Shown piece by piece: positions 1 to 6,584 of a stretch of DNA of 42,004 bases. Below the pieces are notes generated by a model. It saw only the letters and a program-made list of their open reading frames with translations. It was not told the DNA's origin and made no database searches. Numbering within the stretch: position 1 is the first letter of the stretch; each line of letters opens with the position of its first letter. Source of the DNA: an uncultured Oscillospiraceae bacterium (GTDB lineage Bacteria; Bacillota; Clostridia; Oscillospirales; Oscillospiraceae); contig CAJFNY010000128.1 in the NCBI GenBank assembly GCA_904395865.1, positions 1 to 42,004 of the forward strand, given 5' to 3'. Position numbers and translations under genes: made by a program.

Positions 1-2
1 AG

Positions 3-179
3 CCGCAGCTGGCAATGGACGCCCTGGCGCGGATTTACGGCGCCGGTAAAAAGGGACTGCCCACCATTGAGTTCCCCAGGAAATATGGGCCGCAGCTTCA
101 GAAAATCGCCGCGCTGCAGGAGGAAAACGCGCAACTCAAGGGCGCTATCAAAAAGAACGAGGAGGCTACCGTAGCCTGA
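3..179 (+). CDS. 3' end of an unrecognised ORF, cut by window start
   Basis: An open frame enters from the left edge and ends at TGA 177-179, giving 58 visible residues. I do not recognise the family. The visible part has a Gly/Lys-containing stretch (YGAGKKGLPTIEFPRKYG) and then a charged amphipathic segment (KIAALQEENAQLKGAIKK) that could be a short coiled coil. The stop codon is made by the bases that also form the first codon of the IS200-like fragment (CTGATG). The frame therefore probably runs into the insertion-sequence junction, and the last few residues may not be native. Without the N-terminus no function can be given. Moderately sure it is coding, because the codon usage is GC-rich like that of the genes further on. 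Confidence 0.4.
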   Translation, partial: PQLAMDALARIYGAGKKGLPTIEFPRKYGPQLQKIAALQEENAQLKGAIKKNEEATVA

Positions 180-391
180 TGATATTCGACCGACACGCAA
201 ATCTCAAGTACAAATATGGGAACCGGCATTTCTGGTGCCGGGGGTATTATGTGGATACGGTGGGGCGAAATGAAAAGGCGATCAACGAGTATGTGAAGAA
301 TCAGTTACAAGAAGACATGGTGGCAGATCAAATCAGCATAAAAGAATATATAGACCCGTTTACGGGTGAGCCAGTAAACAAAGGCAAATGA
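179..391 (+). pseudogene. IS200/IS605-family transposase TnpA, C-terminal remnant
   Basis: The 70 residues match the C-terminal half of IS200-type Y1 transposases: MIFDRHANLKYKYGNR, then FWCRGYYVDTVGRN, then a helix with the presumed catalytic tyrosine (NEYVKNQ), and the ending DPFTGEPV. Full-length family members are about 130-155 residues with an HUH motif in the N-terminal half. That half is absent here. Upstream in the same frame only about three codons (RSL) look like the family before the sequence changes to an unrelated ORF and then a stop. The element therefore lost its 5' half by deletion or recombination, and should not be able to make active TnpA. The 3' flank still carries a hairpin that could be the element's right-end structure. 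Confidence 0.8.
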
Positions 392-396
392 AAGAC

Positions 397-414
397 GCCC
401 CTCATGAGAGGGGC
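397..414. terminator. Hairpin after the IS200-like remnant
   Basis: A perfect 7-bp stem (GCCCCTC/GAGGGGC) closes a 4-nt loop, six bases after the transposase stop. Read leftward it is followed by GTCTTT, so it could also end transcription of the dehydrogenase unit that converges from the right. IS200-family elements have subterminal hairpins of this kind, so it may be the right-end recognition structure instead. The sequence from here to 516 has no gene; it contains the small direct repeat AGGTCT-TATA-AGGTCT at about 475-490. Confidence 0.5.
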
Positions 415-516
415 AGGCTAGAGAAAACTATGCGATTGGCGAATCTTTTAAATGCCTTAAGCTGTTGCTGGTACTAGGTCTTATAAGGTCTACAGTTTTA
501 CACAGGCGTAAAGGGA

Positions 517-1449
517 TTATCGGGCTGCCTGCAGGCTCTGCAGCAGGTTGTCCGTAGCCATCTGGCTCATGGTGTCGCTGGCGCCGACGGTGGACGCGGC
601 GCAGTGAGAGCCCATGATCAGATTGTCCAGTTTGTAGAGGTCGGGATCCGCGGGCGGCTCCTCCTGGAATACGTCGATTCCTGCGGCCGCGATGCGGTGA
701 TCCTGCAGGGCACGAATCAATGCACGCTCATCAATCAGACCGCCGCGGGCCGTGTTGACGAGAATGCACGAGGGCTTCATCAGCGAAAAGGCGGCATCAT
801 CCACGAGATTCCGGGTCTCATCCGTCAAGGGCAGATGCAGGCTGATGAAATCGCACGTCGAAAAGATCTCCTGCGGTTCTGCGTATGCGATGCCGTGGGC
901 CTCCGCATATGCAGCGTCCCAGAAAACGTCATAGGCCTTCACCTGCATGGAAAAGCCGGCAGCACGCTGCGCCACCCCGCGGCCGATGGCACCGAGGCCC
1001 AGAATGCCGATGGATTTCCCGTAGATGTCCAGTCCCATCATCTTGTGCCAGTCCCGCGCGTGGCACTGGCGGTCAATTTCCGTTACCCGGCGGGCACAGC
1101 AGCAGAGCAGCGTGAAGGCGTAGTCTGCGACGGCGTTGGAATTGGCCCCTCTGGTGATGGTGACGGGAATCCCGTGGGCCTTGCAGTATTCCATGTCGAT
1201 GTTGTCGGTGCCGACTCCGTATTTGGAGATCGCCCGCAGGTTTGGCGCGCAGGAGAGCACGTCCGCATCCAAGGGATCCACACCGACGATCACGCCGGCA
1301 CAGTCGGGCAGCAGCGCTTTCAGCTGGTCCTTCGTCAGAATCTGCCCGTATGGATTCAGGATGGGCTCATAGCCGGCATTGCGAATCTCATCGACGACGG
1401 CCGTCCGGTACTTTCCGTAGGACCTCGGAGTAATCAGAACCTTTTCCAC
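517..1449 (-). CDS. D-2-hydroxyacid dehydrogenase (SerA-like)
   Basis: This 310-residue protein belongs to the NAD(P)-dependent D-isomer 2-hydroxyacid dehydrogenases, which interconvert 2-hydroxy acids and 2-oxo acids in the cytoplasm. The Rossmann motif GLGAIG is at residues 151-156, and Asp174 ends the next beta strand, which usually favours NAD over NADP. The catalytic triad is intact: Arg235 in TARGGLID, Glu264 in DVFQEEP and His282 in GSHCA. The start is GTG with GAGGTG just upstream. There is no C-terminal ACT domain, so it is not a long-form, serine-regulated 3-phosphoglycerate dehydrogenase. It lies 45 bp downstream of the FGGY kinase in the same leftward unit, suggesting sugar-acid or hydroxy-acid catabolism rather than serine synthesis. 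The substrate cannot be read from sequence. Confidence 0.88.
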   Translation of the reverse strand: MEKVLITPRSYGKYRTAVVDEIRNAGYEPILNPYGQILTKDQLKALLPDCAGVIVGVDPLDADVLSCAPNLRAISKYGVGTDNIDMEYCKAHGIPVTITRGANSNAVADYAFTLLCCCARRVTEIDRQCHARDWHKMMGLDIYGKSIGILGLGAIGRGVAQRAAGFSMQVKAYDVFWDAAYAEAHGIAYAEPQEIFSTCDFISLHLPLTDETRNLVDDAAFSLMKPSCILVNTARGGLIDERALIRALQDHRIAAAGIDVFQEEPPADPDLYKLDNLIMGSHCAASTVGASDTMSQMATDNLLQSLQAAR

Positions 1450-1494
1450 GTAAACACCTCATTTTGTTTCTACAGAAGGGGAGCAGAGTCACCC

Positions 1495-2916
1495 TTACAG
1501 CATTTTGGGATACCACTCCAGGTACCGCCGGTACTGTTCGCCGTAATAGTCCCGGAACTCCGGACGCGGCTGCACATGGGCGGCCTGCTCATAGTCCGCC
1601 CGGAAGGACCAGACGTCGTCAATGGCGCCGGCAGCATGGAGCGCCAGGATAATGGCTCCCATGGTGGAGGCGTTCAAAGTCGGGACACAGGCGATCTCCT
1701 GGCCCCAGATATCGGCCAGCATCTGCGTCCAGCGCGGGGAGTTGAGGATGCCGCCCGAGACCAGAATTTCCTCCGGGCGTCCGGCCAGGTCCCGCAGAAT
1801 CTCGAAGCACTGGTACAGGTTAAATAGGATGCCTGCCTGCATTCCGCGGTAAAGATCCTCGACGGAGTGGTGCGGTTCGATTCCCACGAAGCCGCCCTTG
1901 CGGCTGTCCTGCCAGCCGGGGCAGCGCTCTCCGAACAGGAATGGCAGAAAGACCGGAAGCGGCTTCTGCTCCTCGGGGGCCTGCTCAAAGTCCTGGAAGG
2001 ACCACTTGTTCCGGAAGCAGTCCTGCATGAACCAGTTGATGCAGTTACCGGCGCCGGCCGTGGCGGCGCCCAGCATCCAGCCGGTCACACCGTAATAGCA
2101 CCACAGCTGGTGGCCCTCCGGCAGCACCGGCTTGTCGGCAGTAAGACGGATGGCAGCACTTGTGCCCAAAGAGAGCGTCATCTTGCCGACCTGTGCGGCA
2201 CAGGAGGAGATCTGGTTGAGTGCGCCGTCCGGGTAAGCAGGCACAACCGGGATCCCGGCTGCAATGCCCAGCTGCTCGGCGCCCCAAGCATTCAGCGGGC
2301 GCGTGTCCCGGTACGTGGCAATGGGCGGGAGCTGCGCTTCTGTGATCCCCAGCATCTCCAGTATGGATGCATCGTACTGCAGCGAATGCACGTTCACCAG
2401 GCCGCTGCCGCTGGCGGTGCTGACAGAGTCGCAGTACTCGCCGGTGAGCTGGTAAAAGGTATATCCGCCCTGGCTGAGATAGCGCTTGTCCGAGAGATTC
2501 ATGCCGTTTGACTGCAGATACAGGAGCGCCTGACGGGGATAGCTCGTGTGTGGCATGCAGCCGGTCCGCTGATAGAGAAAGTCCGTCAGGGCAGCATCTT
2601 GGCGCATGGCGGCGCAGCTTTTGCTGGGGGCCAGGTAGTTCCAGGAATACGTCTGCCCCAGAGGCTGCAGCCGGTCGTCCATCAGTGCAACGTTGTGCCA
2701 CGTGCCGCAGAGGGCAACAGCAGCAACCTCTTTGCCCCGGGCGACCTGGGCACCAACTTCCAGCGTCATCCGGCTGACCTGCTCGGTGTCCGAGATGCCG
2801 TCATTGGAAACGCTGGCGGGAAACGGCTTGCTGGCGACGTCCAAAACACCCTGCTCCGTGTCATACAACATCGCTTTGGCAGAGCTGGTGCTGGATTCCA
2901 GAGCCAACACAATCAT
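1495..2916 (-). CDS. FGGY-family carbohydrate kinase
   Basis: The product (473 residues from the preferred start) is a sugar or sugar-acid kinase of the FGGY family (gluconokinase, xylulokinase, glycerol kinase relatives), which phosphorylates the substrate with ATP. The N-terminal phosphate loop reads ALESSTSSAKAMLYD. The presumed catalytic Asp is in YPDGALNQ (about residue 230), the second phosphate motif is LSLGTSAA (about 249-256), and the family signature FLPFLFGERCPGW lies at about 323-335. I chose ATG at 2916 because GAGGAG stands seven bases upstream. An ATG 15 bases earlier would overlap the regulator gene and has no such site. The start lies four bases after the gntR stop, so the two are probably co-translated. 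Gluconate-like substrates are the best guess, not a firm call. Confidence 0.87.
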   Translation of the reverse strand: MIVLALESSTSSAKAMLYDTEQGVLDVASKPFPASVSNDGISDTEQVSRMTLEVGAQVARGKEVAAVALCGTWHNVALMDDRLQPLGQTYSWNYLAPSKSCAAMRQDAALTDFLYQRTGCMPHTSYPRQALLYLQSNGMNLSDKRYLSQGGYTFYQLTGEYCDSVSTASGSGLVNVHSLQYDASILEMLGITEAQLPPIATYRDTRPLNAWGAEQLGIAAGIPVVPAYPDGALNQISSCAAQVGKMTLSLGTSAAIRLTADKPVLPEGHQLWCYYGVTGWMLGAATAGAGNCINWFMQDCFRNKWSFQDFEQAPEEQKPLPVFLPFLFGERCPGWQDSRKGGFVGIEPHHSVEDLYRGMQAGILFNLYQCFEILRDLAGRPEEILVSGGILNSPRWTQMLADIWGQEIACVPTLNASTMGAIILALHAAGAIDDVWSFRADYEQAAHVQPRPEFRDYYGEQYRRYLEWYPKML

Positions 2917-2920
2917 GCGA

Positions 2921-3571
2921 TCACTCCTCATACATTTCGATCGTACGGTTCAGATGCTGTTCCAAAATGATATACGCGCTTCTGTAGTTACCTTTGTAAA
3001 TGGCGCTGATCAGCGCCAGATGCTCCCGCTTAGAGGTGGAAGCATTGTCGTTTTCACTGTACATGTGGATGCGGAACAGATTCTGCATCTCCAGATACTG
3101 TCGGATCAGAAACTGGTTCTTTGAGGATTCCACGATCACACTGTGCAACCGCTCGTCCAAAAGCAGCATCGCGCGTTCCTTGGGATCCATGCCGTCGATC
3201 TGCTGATACAGCTCCATCAGTTCTGACTTATTGATATTGTCAACGTATTCCTGCAGACAGTACAGCTCATAAAGCTTTCGCAATTCTCCGATCTGCCGCA
3301 GCTCGGGATCGGAATAATGCTTAACAAACACACCGACGCGCTGCCGGGTTTCCACCAGCCCCTGCGCAGTCAGCCGCTGCAGCGCATTACGAATCGGCAT
3401 CAGGCTGACGTTGTTTTTGCGCGCAATTTCCTTTAGATTGATCCGTTCTCCGGGCTTGAGGTCGCGGTTGAGAATCATATTGAGGATCAGCTCGTACATT
3501 TGCTCATTGACAGTATCAATTACAATCATAACCATCTCACTGAGTCGTAGCCATGGATACTCAAGGTACAA
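2921..3571 (-). CDS. GntR-family regulator, FCD (FadR-like) subfamily
   Basis: This 216-residue protein has an N-terminal winged helix (about residues 25-80, with GERINLKEIARKNNVS and PIRNALQRLTAQGLVE) and an all-alpha C-terminal FCD-type domain. In that domain Asp, Glu and His residues (LDERLHSVI, REHLALISAI) are the kind that bind a metal and a carboxylate effector. FCD regulators usually repress neighbouring catabolic genes until a sugar acid or organic acid binds. The start is probably TTG at 3571, with AAAGGAG eleven bases upstream; ATG at 3535 or 3529 would give a shorter N-terminus but lacks a good binding site. It lies between a decayed racemase-like gene and the kinase, all leftward, and most likely controls that module. 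Confidence 0.87.
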   Translation of the reverse strand: MYLEYPWLRLSEMVMIVIDTVNEQMYELILNMILNRDLKPGERINLKEIARKNNVSLMPIRNALQRLTAQGLVETRQRVGVFVKHYSDPELRQIGELRKLYELYCLQEYVDNINKSELMELYQQIDGMDPKERAMLLLDERLHSVIVESSKNQFLIRQYLEMQNLFRIHMYSENDNASTSKREHLALISAIYKGNYRSAYIILEQHLNRTIEMYEE

Positions 3572-3587
3572 CTAGTCGGCGACTCCT

Positions 3588-3978
3588 TTACCACAAATTG
3601 TTCATCTCATTGAACTCCATTGGTCTTGGTTCGCTCAAAATTTCCATGTTGGGATGCCGGCGGACCTCCTCCAAAAGTGCCTCCGAGACCCAGATTTCAT
3701 TCATATGCATAGTATCATGAATACGAATTACGCGTGGATTTATTGTATCATTTCCACCATTATATTTCAAGCAAGCACCAATGGCATCCCGGTCCGACAG
3801 CACCAATGGCATCCCGGTCCGACTCCATCACCATCGGGACCCGGAAAGGCGTGAATGTTGTAGAGGTCAGGGCGTTCGGATACGATGCAGCAAAATCGCA
3901 TTTCTCCAGGCAGCGCCGGGTGGTGACGTCTCCGTAGCCCAATCCGGCCATCTGGCCGTGTGTGAACAGTGTTAACAT
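3588..3978 (-). pseudogene. Lactate-racemase-like (LarA/DUF2088-type) gene, 3' remnant, frameshifted
   Basis: Two leftward frames together read as one C-terminal domain. The first part (3978 to about 3799) contains MAGLGYGDVTTRRCLEKCDF, NALTST and VPMVMESDRDAIGA. The second (about 3798 to 3588) continues CLKYNGG, NPRVIRIHDTMHMNEIWV, SEALLEEV and ILSEPRPM. The order and wording resemble the end of nickel-dependent lactate racemase-like proteins; this assignment is from memory of the family and is moderate. The 25-bp segment 3774-3798 is repeated exactly at 3799-3823, so SDRDAIGA is encoded twice in shifted frames and translation is broken. Only about 125 of an expected 400 or more residues remain and no N-terminus is visible. 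The remnant ends 17 bases before the GntR start, so it was probably first in this catabolic operon. Confidence 0.6.
3774..3823. repeat. Exact 25-bp tandem duplication
   Basis: Positions 3774-3798 and 3799-3823 are identical and adjacent (each starts AGCACCAATGG and ends CGGTCCGAC). Twenty-five is not a multiple of three, so the duplication shifts the leftward frame of the racemase-like gene. Removing one copy joins the two frames cleanly at Gly-Ala-Cys-Leu. Confidence 0.95.
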
Positions 3979-4091
3979 TGCAGGTATCCTAAAATGTTAC
4001 TGGTGAGGCAGACTTCCCTGCCAAAACCAATGGGACATAACAGAATGCCTCCATAGTATTGCAGTTTTTGAAAATGCCTGCTGTTCTCTGA

Positions 4092-4301
4092 CTACCATGC
4101 CGCTGAAAATATCCACGTCAGGAAAGATAAAGACTCTGTTATTATAGCATGGGATTTTTCAAATGCAATCTTTGGATAAATGCTGAGGTAACGATTCGGT
4201 AATGTAGATTCATCAAACATTACTTGGAAGTAGGTGTTGGACCGGCCCCTGTTATACTTCCGGCTAGTCTGGCTGAAGCCGTATTTCCCCACACACTTCA
4301 T
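4092..4301 (-). pseudogene. Probable transposase N-terminal (helix-turn-helix) remnant
   Basis: The leftward frame begins MKCVGKYGFSQTSRKYNRGR and continues SNTYFQ. This resembles the first helix-turn-helix of DDE-type transposases (IS481/IS3-like proteins often read YGxxxASRKYNxxRSYIYFW). After about 30 residues the similarity stops and the rest of the frame (FDESTLPNRYLSIYPKIAF) is not recognisable. No catalytic DDE region follows. The frame stays open about 12 codons upstream of the ATG (ending YDISRFL), so the true beginning is unclear. The region is visibly poorer in GC than the housekeeping genes, as expected for foreign or decaying DNA. This is a low-confidence assignment based on the motif alone. 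Confidence 0.35.
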
Positions 4302-4459
4302 CAGAAACCGCGATATATCATATCTTGCGCTATACTATTACTCATGAAAGGGAAGACGTCTCTCGTTCGTTGGACTGTCATCTATTTTGCACCACCCTCA
4401 ATTCAATTGTTCCAAATGGATTGTGATTCTACCGGTAGACGTACCGAAAGAATCCGCAG
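4302..4459. other. Intergenic stretch with nothing recognised
   Basis: Together with 3979-4091 this is AT-richer sequence without an open frame that I can support. A rightward frame (4224-4463) and a leftward one (4403-4606) exist, but they have no recognisable motif and no ribosome binding site. It forms the boundary between the decayed accessory region and the housekeeping block. Confidence 0.5.
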
Positions 4460-4464
4460 TTGAC

Positions 4465-4493
4465 TTGCGGAATTTTGGCGCGTATGGTATAAA
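4465..4493 (+). promoter_or_regulatory. Sigma-A promoter for the RNA methyltransferase unit
   Basis: TTGCGG (4465-4470), a 17-base spacer and TATAAA (4488-4493), with TGG directly before the -10 (extended -10). It lies 41 bases before the methyltransferase ATG and is the first promoter of the rightward block. A second possible -35, TTGACT (4460-4465), would need a 22-base spacer. Confidence 0.6.
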
Positions 4494-4534
4494 TATATGA
4501 AAGCGTATCCAGAGACCGGAAAGGGCGGGAAGAC

Positions 4535-5287
4535 ATGGGCGAGGAGCGTATTACCAGCCGGCAGAATCCGCTGCTGCGGCACGTGAAAAAGCTGCTGGCG
4601 TCCCATGCCTACCGAAACGAGTGCGGGGAATACGTGGGTGACGGCACGAAGCTTCTGGCAGAGGCGGCCCGATGGGACGCCGGGCTGCGAGTGGTGATCG
4701 CCGCGGACGGCGTGACGCTCTGCCCGCTGCCGCCGGAGGCGCGCCTGGTGCGGGTGCCGCCGGACGTCATGGACAGCGTTTCACAGATGCAGACACCGCA
4801 GGGGGCTCTGTTCGTCTGCGCCATGCCGCCAAAGCGGCCGCTGGAGCTGCAGGGTGGCTGCCTGATTCTGGACGGCATCCAGGACCCGGGCAATCTGGGA
4901 ACGATTCTGCGGACGGCTGACGCGCTGGAGATCCCGGTCGTCCTGCTGGAGGGCTGCGCGGACCCTTACGGGCCGAAAGCCGTGCGGGCGACCATGGGCG
5001 CCATCTTCCGGGCGCCGCCGCAGCGGGCGTCCCGCGCGGAGCTGGTGGCGCAGTGCCGGCAGAAGGGAATCCCGCTGGTTGCCGCAGCCCTGACGCCCAC
5101 GGCCCTGGACCTGCGGCACGTGCCGCTGGCGGATGCGGCGGTGGTCATTGGAAGCGAGGGGCGCGGGATCTGCCCGGAGCTGCTGGACCAGGCGGATCAG
5201 ACGATCATCATTCCGATGAATCCCCGGTGTGAGTCCCTCAATGCGGCGACGGCTGCGGCCATCGTGCTTTGGCAGATGAAGCGATAG
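4535..5287 (+). CDS. SpoU/TrmH-family RNA 2'-O-methyltransferase
   Basis: This 250-residue protein is a SPOUT-class methyltransferase that transfers a methyl group from S-adenosylmethionine to a ribose 2'-OH of rRNA or tRNA. It has an N-terminal substrate-binding part (SRQNPLLRHVKKL, residues 8-20) and the three SpoU motifs: DPGNLGTILRTADAL (117-131, with the catalytic Asn and Arg), VVIGSEGRGI (203-212) and IIIPM with SLNAATAAAI (224-243). The last two motifs form the cofactor-binding knot. In Firmicutes such genes often sit near pheS or L20; here it starts a unit leading into dprA-topA. The precise target (23S rRNA, RlmB-like, or tRNA) cannot be decided from sequence. Confidence 0.88.
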   Translation: MGEERITSRQNPLLRHVKKLLASHAYRNECGEYVGDGTKLLAEAARWDAGLRVVIAADGVTLCPLPPEARLVRVPPDVMDSVSQMQTPQGALFVCAMPPKRPLELQGGCLILDGIQDPGNLGTILRTADALEIPVVLLEGCADPYGPKAVRATMGAIFRAPPQRASRAELVAQCRQKGIPLVAAALTPTALDLRHVPLADAAVVIGSEGRGICPELLDQADQTIIIPMNPRCESLNAATAAAIVLWQMKR

Positions 5288-5301
5288 ACAGGAGGATGGG
5301 C

Positions 5302-6552
5302 ATGCTTTACTGGCTGTGGCTCGCAACCCGCAGAGGCATCTCTCTGCGCCGGCTGCTGGAGCTGCTGCGGTATTTCGCATCCCCGGAGGAGATCTTCCGT
5401 GCATCGCGCACAGAGTATCTTCTGGCCGGCCTCACGGATGATGAGATGGAAAGCCTCTGCGACAAGTCTCTGGATGGCGCCCGGCAGATTGTCGACGACT
5501 GCCGCAGGCTTCGCATCCACATTCTTACGTATCAGGACGCCGCCTATCCGAACCGCCTGCGCAACATTGCGGACCCGCCGCTGCTGCTGTATTATGCCGG
5601 TACGCTGCCCGACATCGACGCCGAGCCGGTGGTGACCGTGGTTGGCTCCCGGAAGGCTACGGCCTACGGCCTGATGTGGGCCAAGCGCCTGGGCTATCAG
5701 ATCGCCATGTGCGGCGGCGTCGTGGCCTCCGGGCTGGCCCGGGGAATCGACGCCATGGCCATGACCGGCGCCGTCTCCACAGGCCGCCCCGTGATTGGCG
5801 TTCTGGGCTGCGGGCTGGATCAGTACTATCCGAAGGAAAACCGGCACCTGCAGGAGGACGTGGCTGCACAGGGCTGCCTCCTCAGCGAGTATCCGCCGGG
5901 AACCCCGCCGCTGGGGCGCCACTTTCCGGTGCGCAACCGGATCCTCAGCGGCATTGCCGTGGCGACGGTGGTGGTGGAAGCGCCGGAAAAGAGCGGCGCT
6001 CTGATTACGGCGCACCAGGCCCTGGACCAGGGGCGCGACGTCTACGCCGTGCCGGGCCACGCCGGTACGCCCAACTGTGCCGGCAGCAACCGGCTTCTCA
6101 AGGAAGGAGCCATACTGGTGGAATGCGGCTGGGACGTCATGCAGTGGTATGCCGGCGCTTATCCAGACCGGGTGCAGGAGTACCGCTACGGCCAGTGGAT
6201 GATGCCGTCTGCTCCGGAGCTCCGGATGTATGGCGATACGCAGGCACCGGTCCCGGACGAAAAACTGGCATCCACGTCGGATTCCGTCAGGAAAGACGAC
6301 AAAAAATCCGTTGACAATCCGGAATCCGGGGATTATATTGACGTACAAGCCGTGCTCCAGCGGCTGTCCGGCGATGAGCAGCAGATCTACCGGCTGCTGG
6401 ACGAGCCACGTGTGGCCGATGAGCTGGCAGAGGCCTGCTCGCTGCCCTCCGGACGTGTGCAGACGGCCCTGACTATGCTGGAGCTGAAAGGATATATCGA
6501 GCGCCTGCCCGGAAGCCGCTATCGGCGCGGGGCCGGCGGCCGAATGGAGTAG
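5302..6552 (+). CDS. dprA: DNA processing protein DprA (Smf)
   Basis: DprA binds incoming single-stranded DNA during transformation and loads RecA. From the preferred ATG the protein is 416 residues. An N-terminal helical region (about 1-90) precedes the Rossmann-like core with VVGSRKATAYG (113-123), SGLARGIDAMA (143-153), VLGCGLDQYYP (167-177), FPVRNRILSG (208-217) and SGALITAHQA (231-240). A C-terminal winged-helix domain (about 345-405) contains the sequence around VADELAEACSLPSGRVQTAL. ATG 5302 is chosen because AGGAGG ends six bases before it; upstream in-frame ATGs overlap that site or the previous gene. The linker before the winged helix has an AT-rich stretch that doubles as a promoter-like sequence. 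Confidence 0.95.
   Translation: MLYWLWLATRRGISLRRLLELLRYFASPEEIFRASRTEYLLAGLTDDEMESLCDKSLDGARQIVDDCRRLRIHILTYQDAAYPNRLRNIADPPLLLYYAGTLPDIDAEPVVTVVGSRKATAYGLMWAKRLGYQIAMCGGVVASGLARGIDAMAMTGAVSTGRPVIGVLGCGLDQYYPKENRHLQEDVAAQGCLLSEYPPGTPPLGRHFPVRNRILSGIAVATVVVEAPEKSGALITAHQALDQGRDVYAVPGHAGTPNCAGSNRLLKEGAILVECGWDVMQWYAGAYPDRVQEYRYGQWMMPSAPELRMYGDTQAPVPDEKLASTSDSVRKDDKKSVDNPESGDYIDVQAVLQRLSGDEQQIYRLLDEPRVADELAEACSLPSGRVQTALTMLELKGYIERLPGSRYRRGAGGRME
6311..6339 (+). promoter_or_regulatory. Promoter-like sequence inside dprA, reading toward topA
   Basis: TTGACA (6311-6316), a 17-base spacer and TATATT (6334-6339): five or six matches in each box at the ideal distance. It lies in the low-complexity linker of dprA, 245 bases upstream of topA, in a local AT-rich island. 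It would let topA and trmFO be transcribed independently of dprA. Confidence 0.55.
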
Positions 6553-6584
6553 AACCGCCGCCGCGGCGGGTTGGAGGAAACAGA

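Noticed and set aside
604-1827. Rightward 400-codon frame over the dehydrogenase and kinase
   Set aside because: It runs across two well-supported leftward genes and has no protein motif.
4224-4463. Rightward 79-codon frame in the gap before the RNA methyltransferase
   Set aside because: No ribosome binding site or motif; it crosses the promoter and lies opposite the transposase-like remnant.
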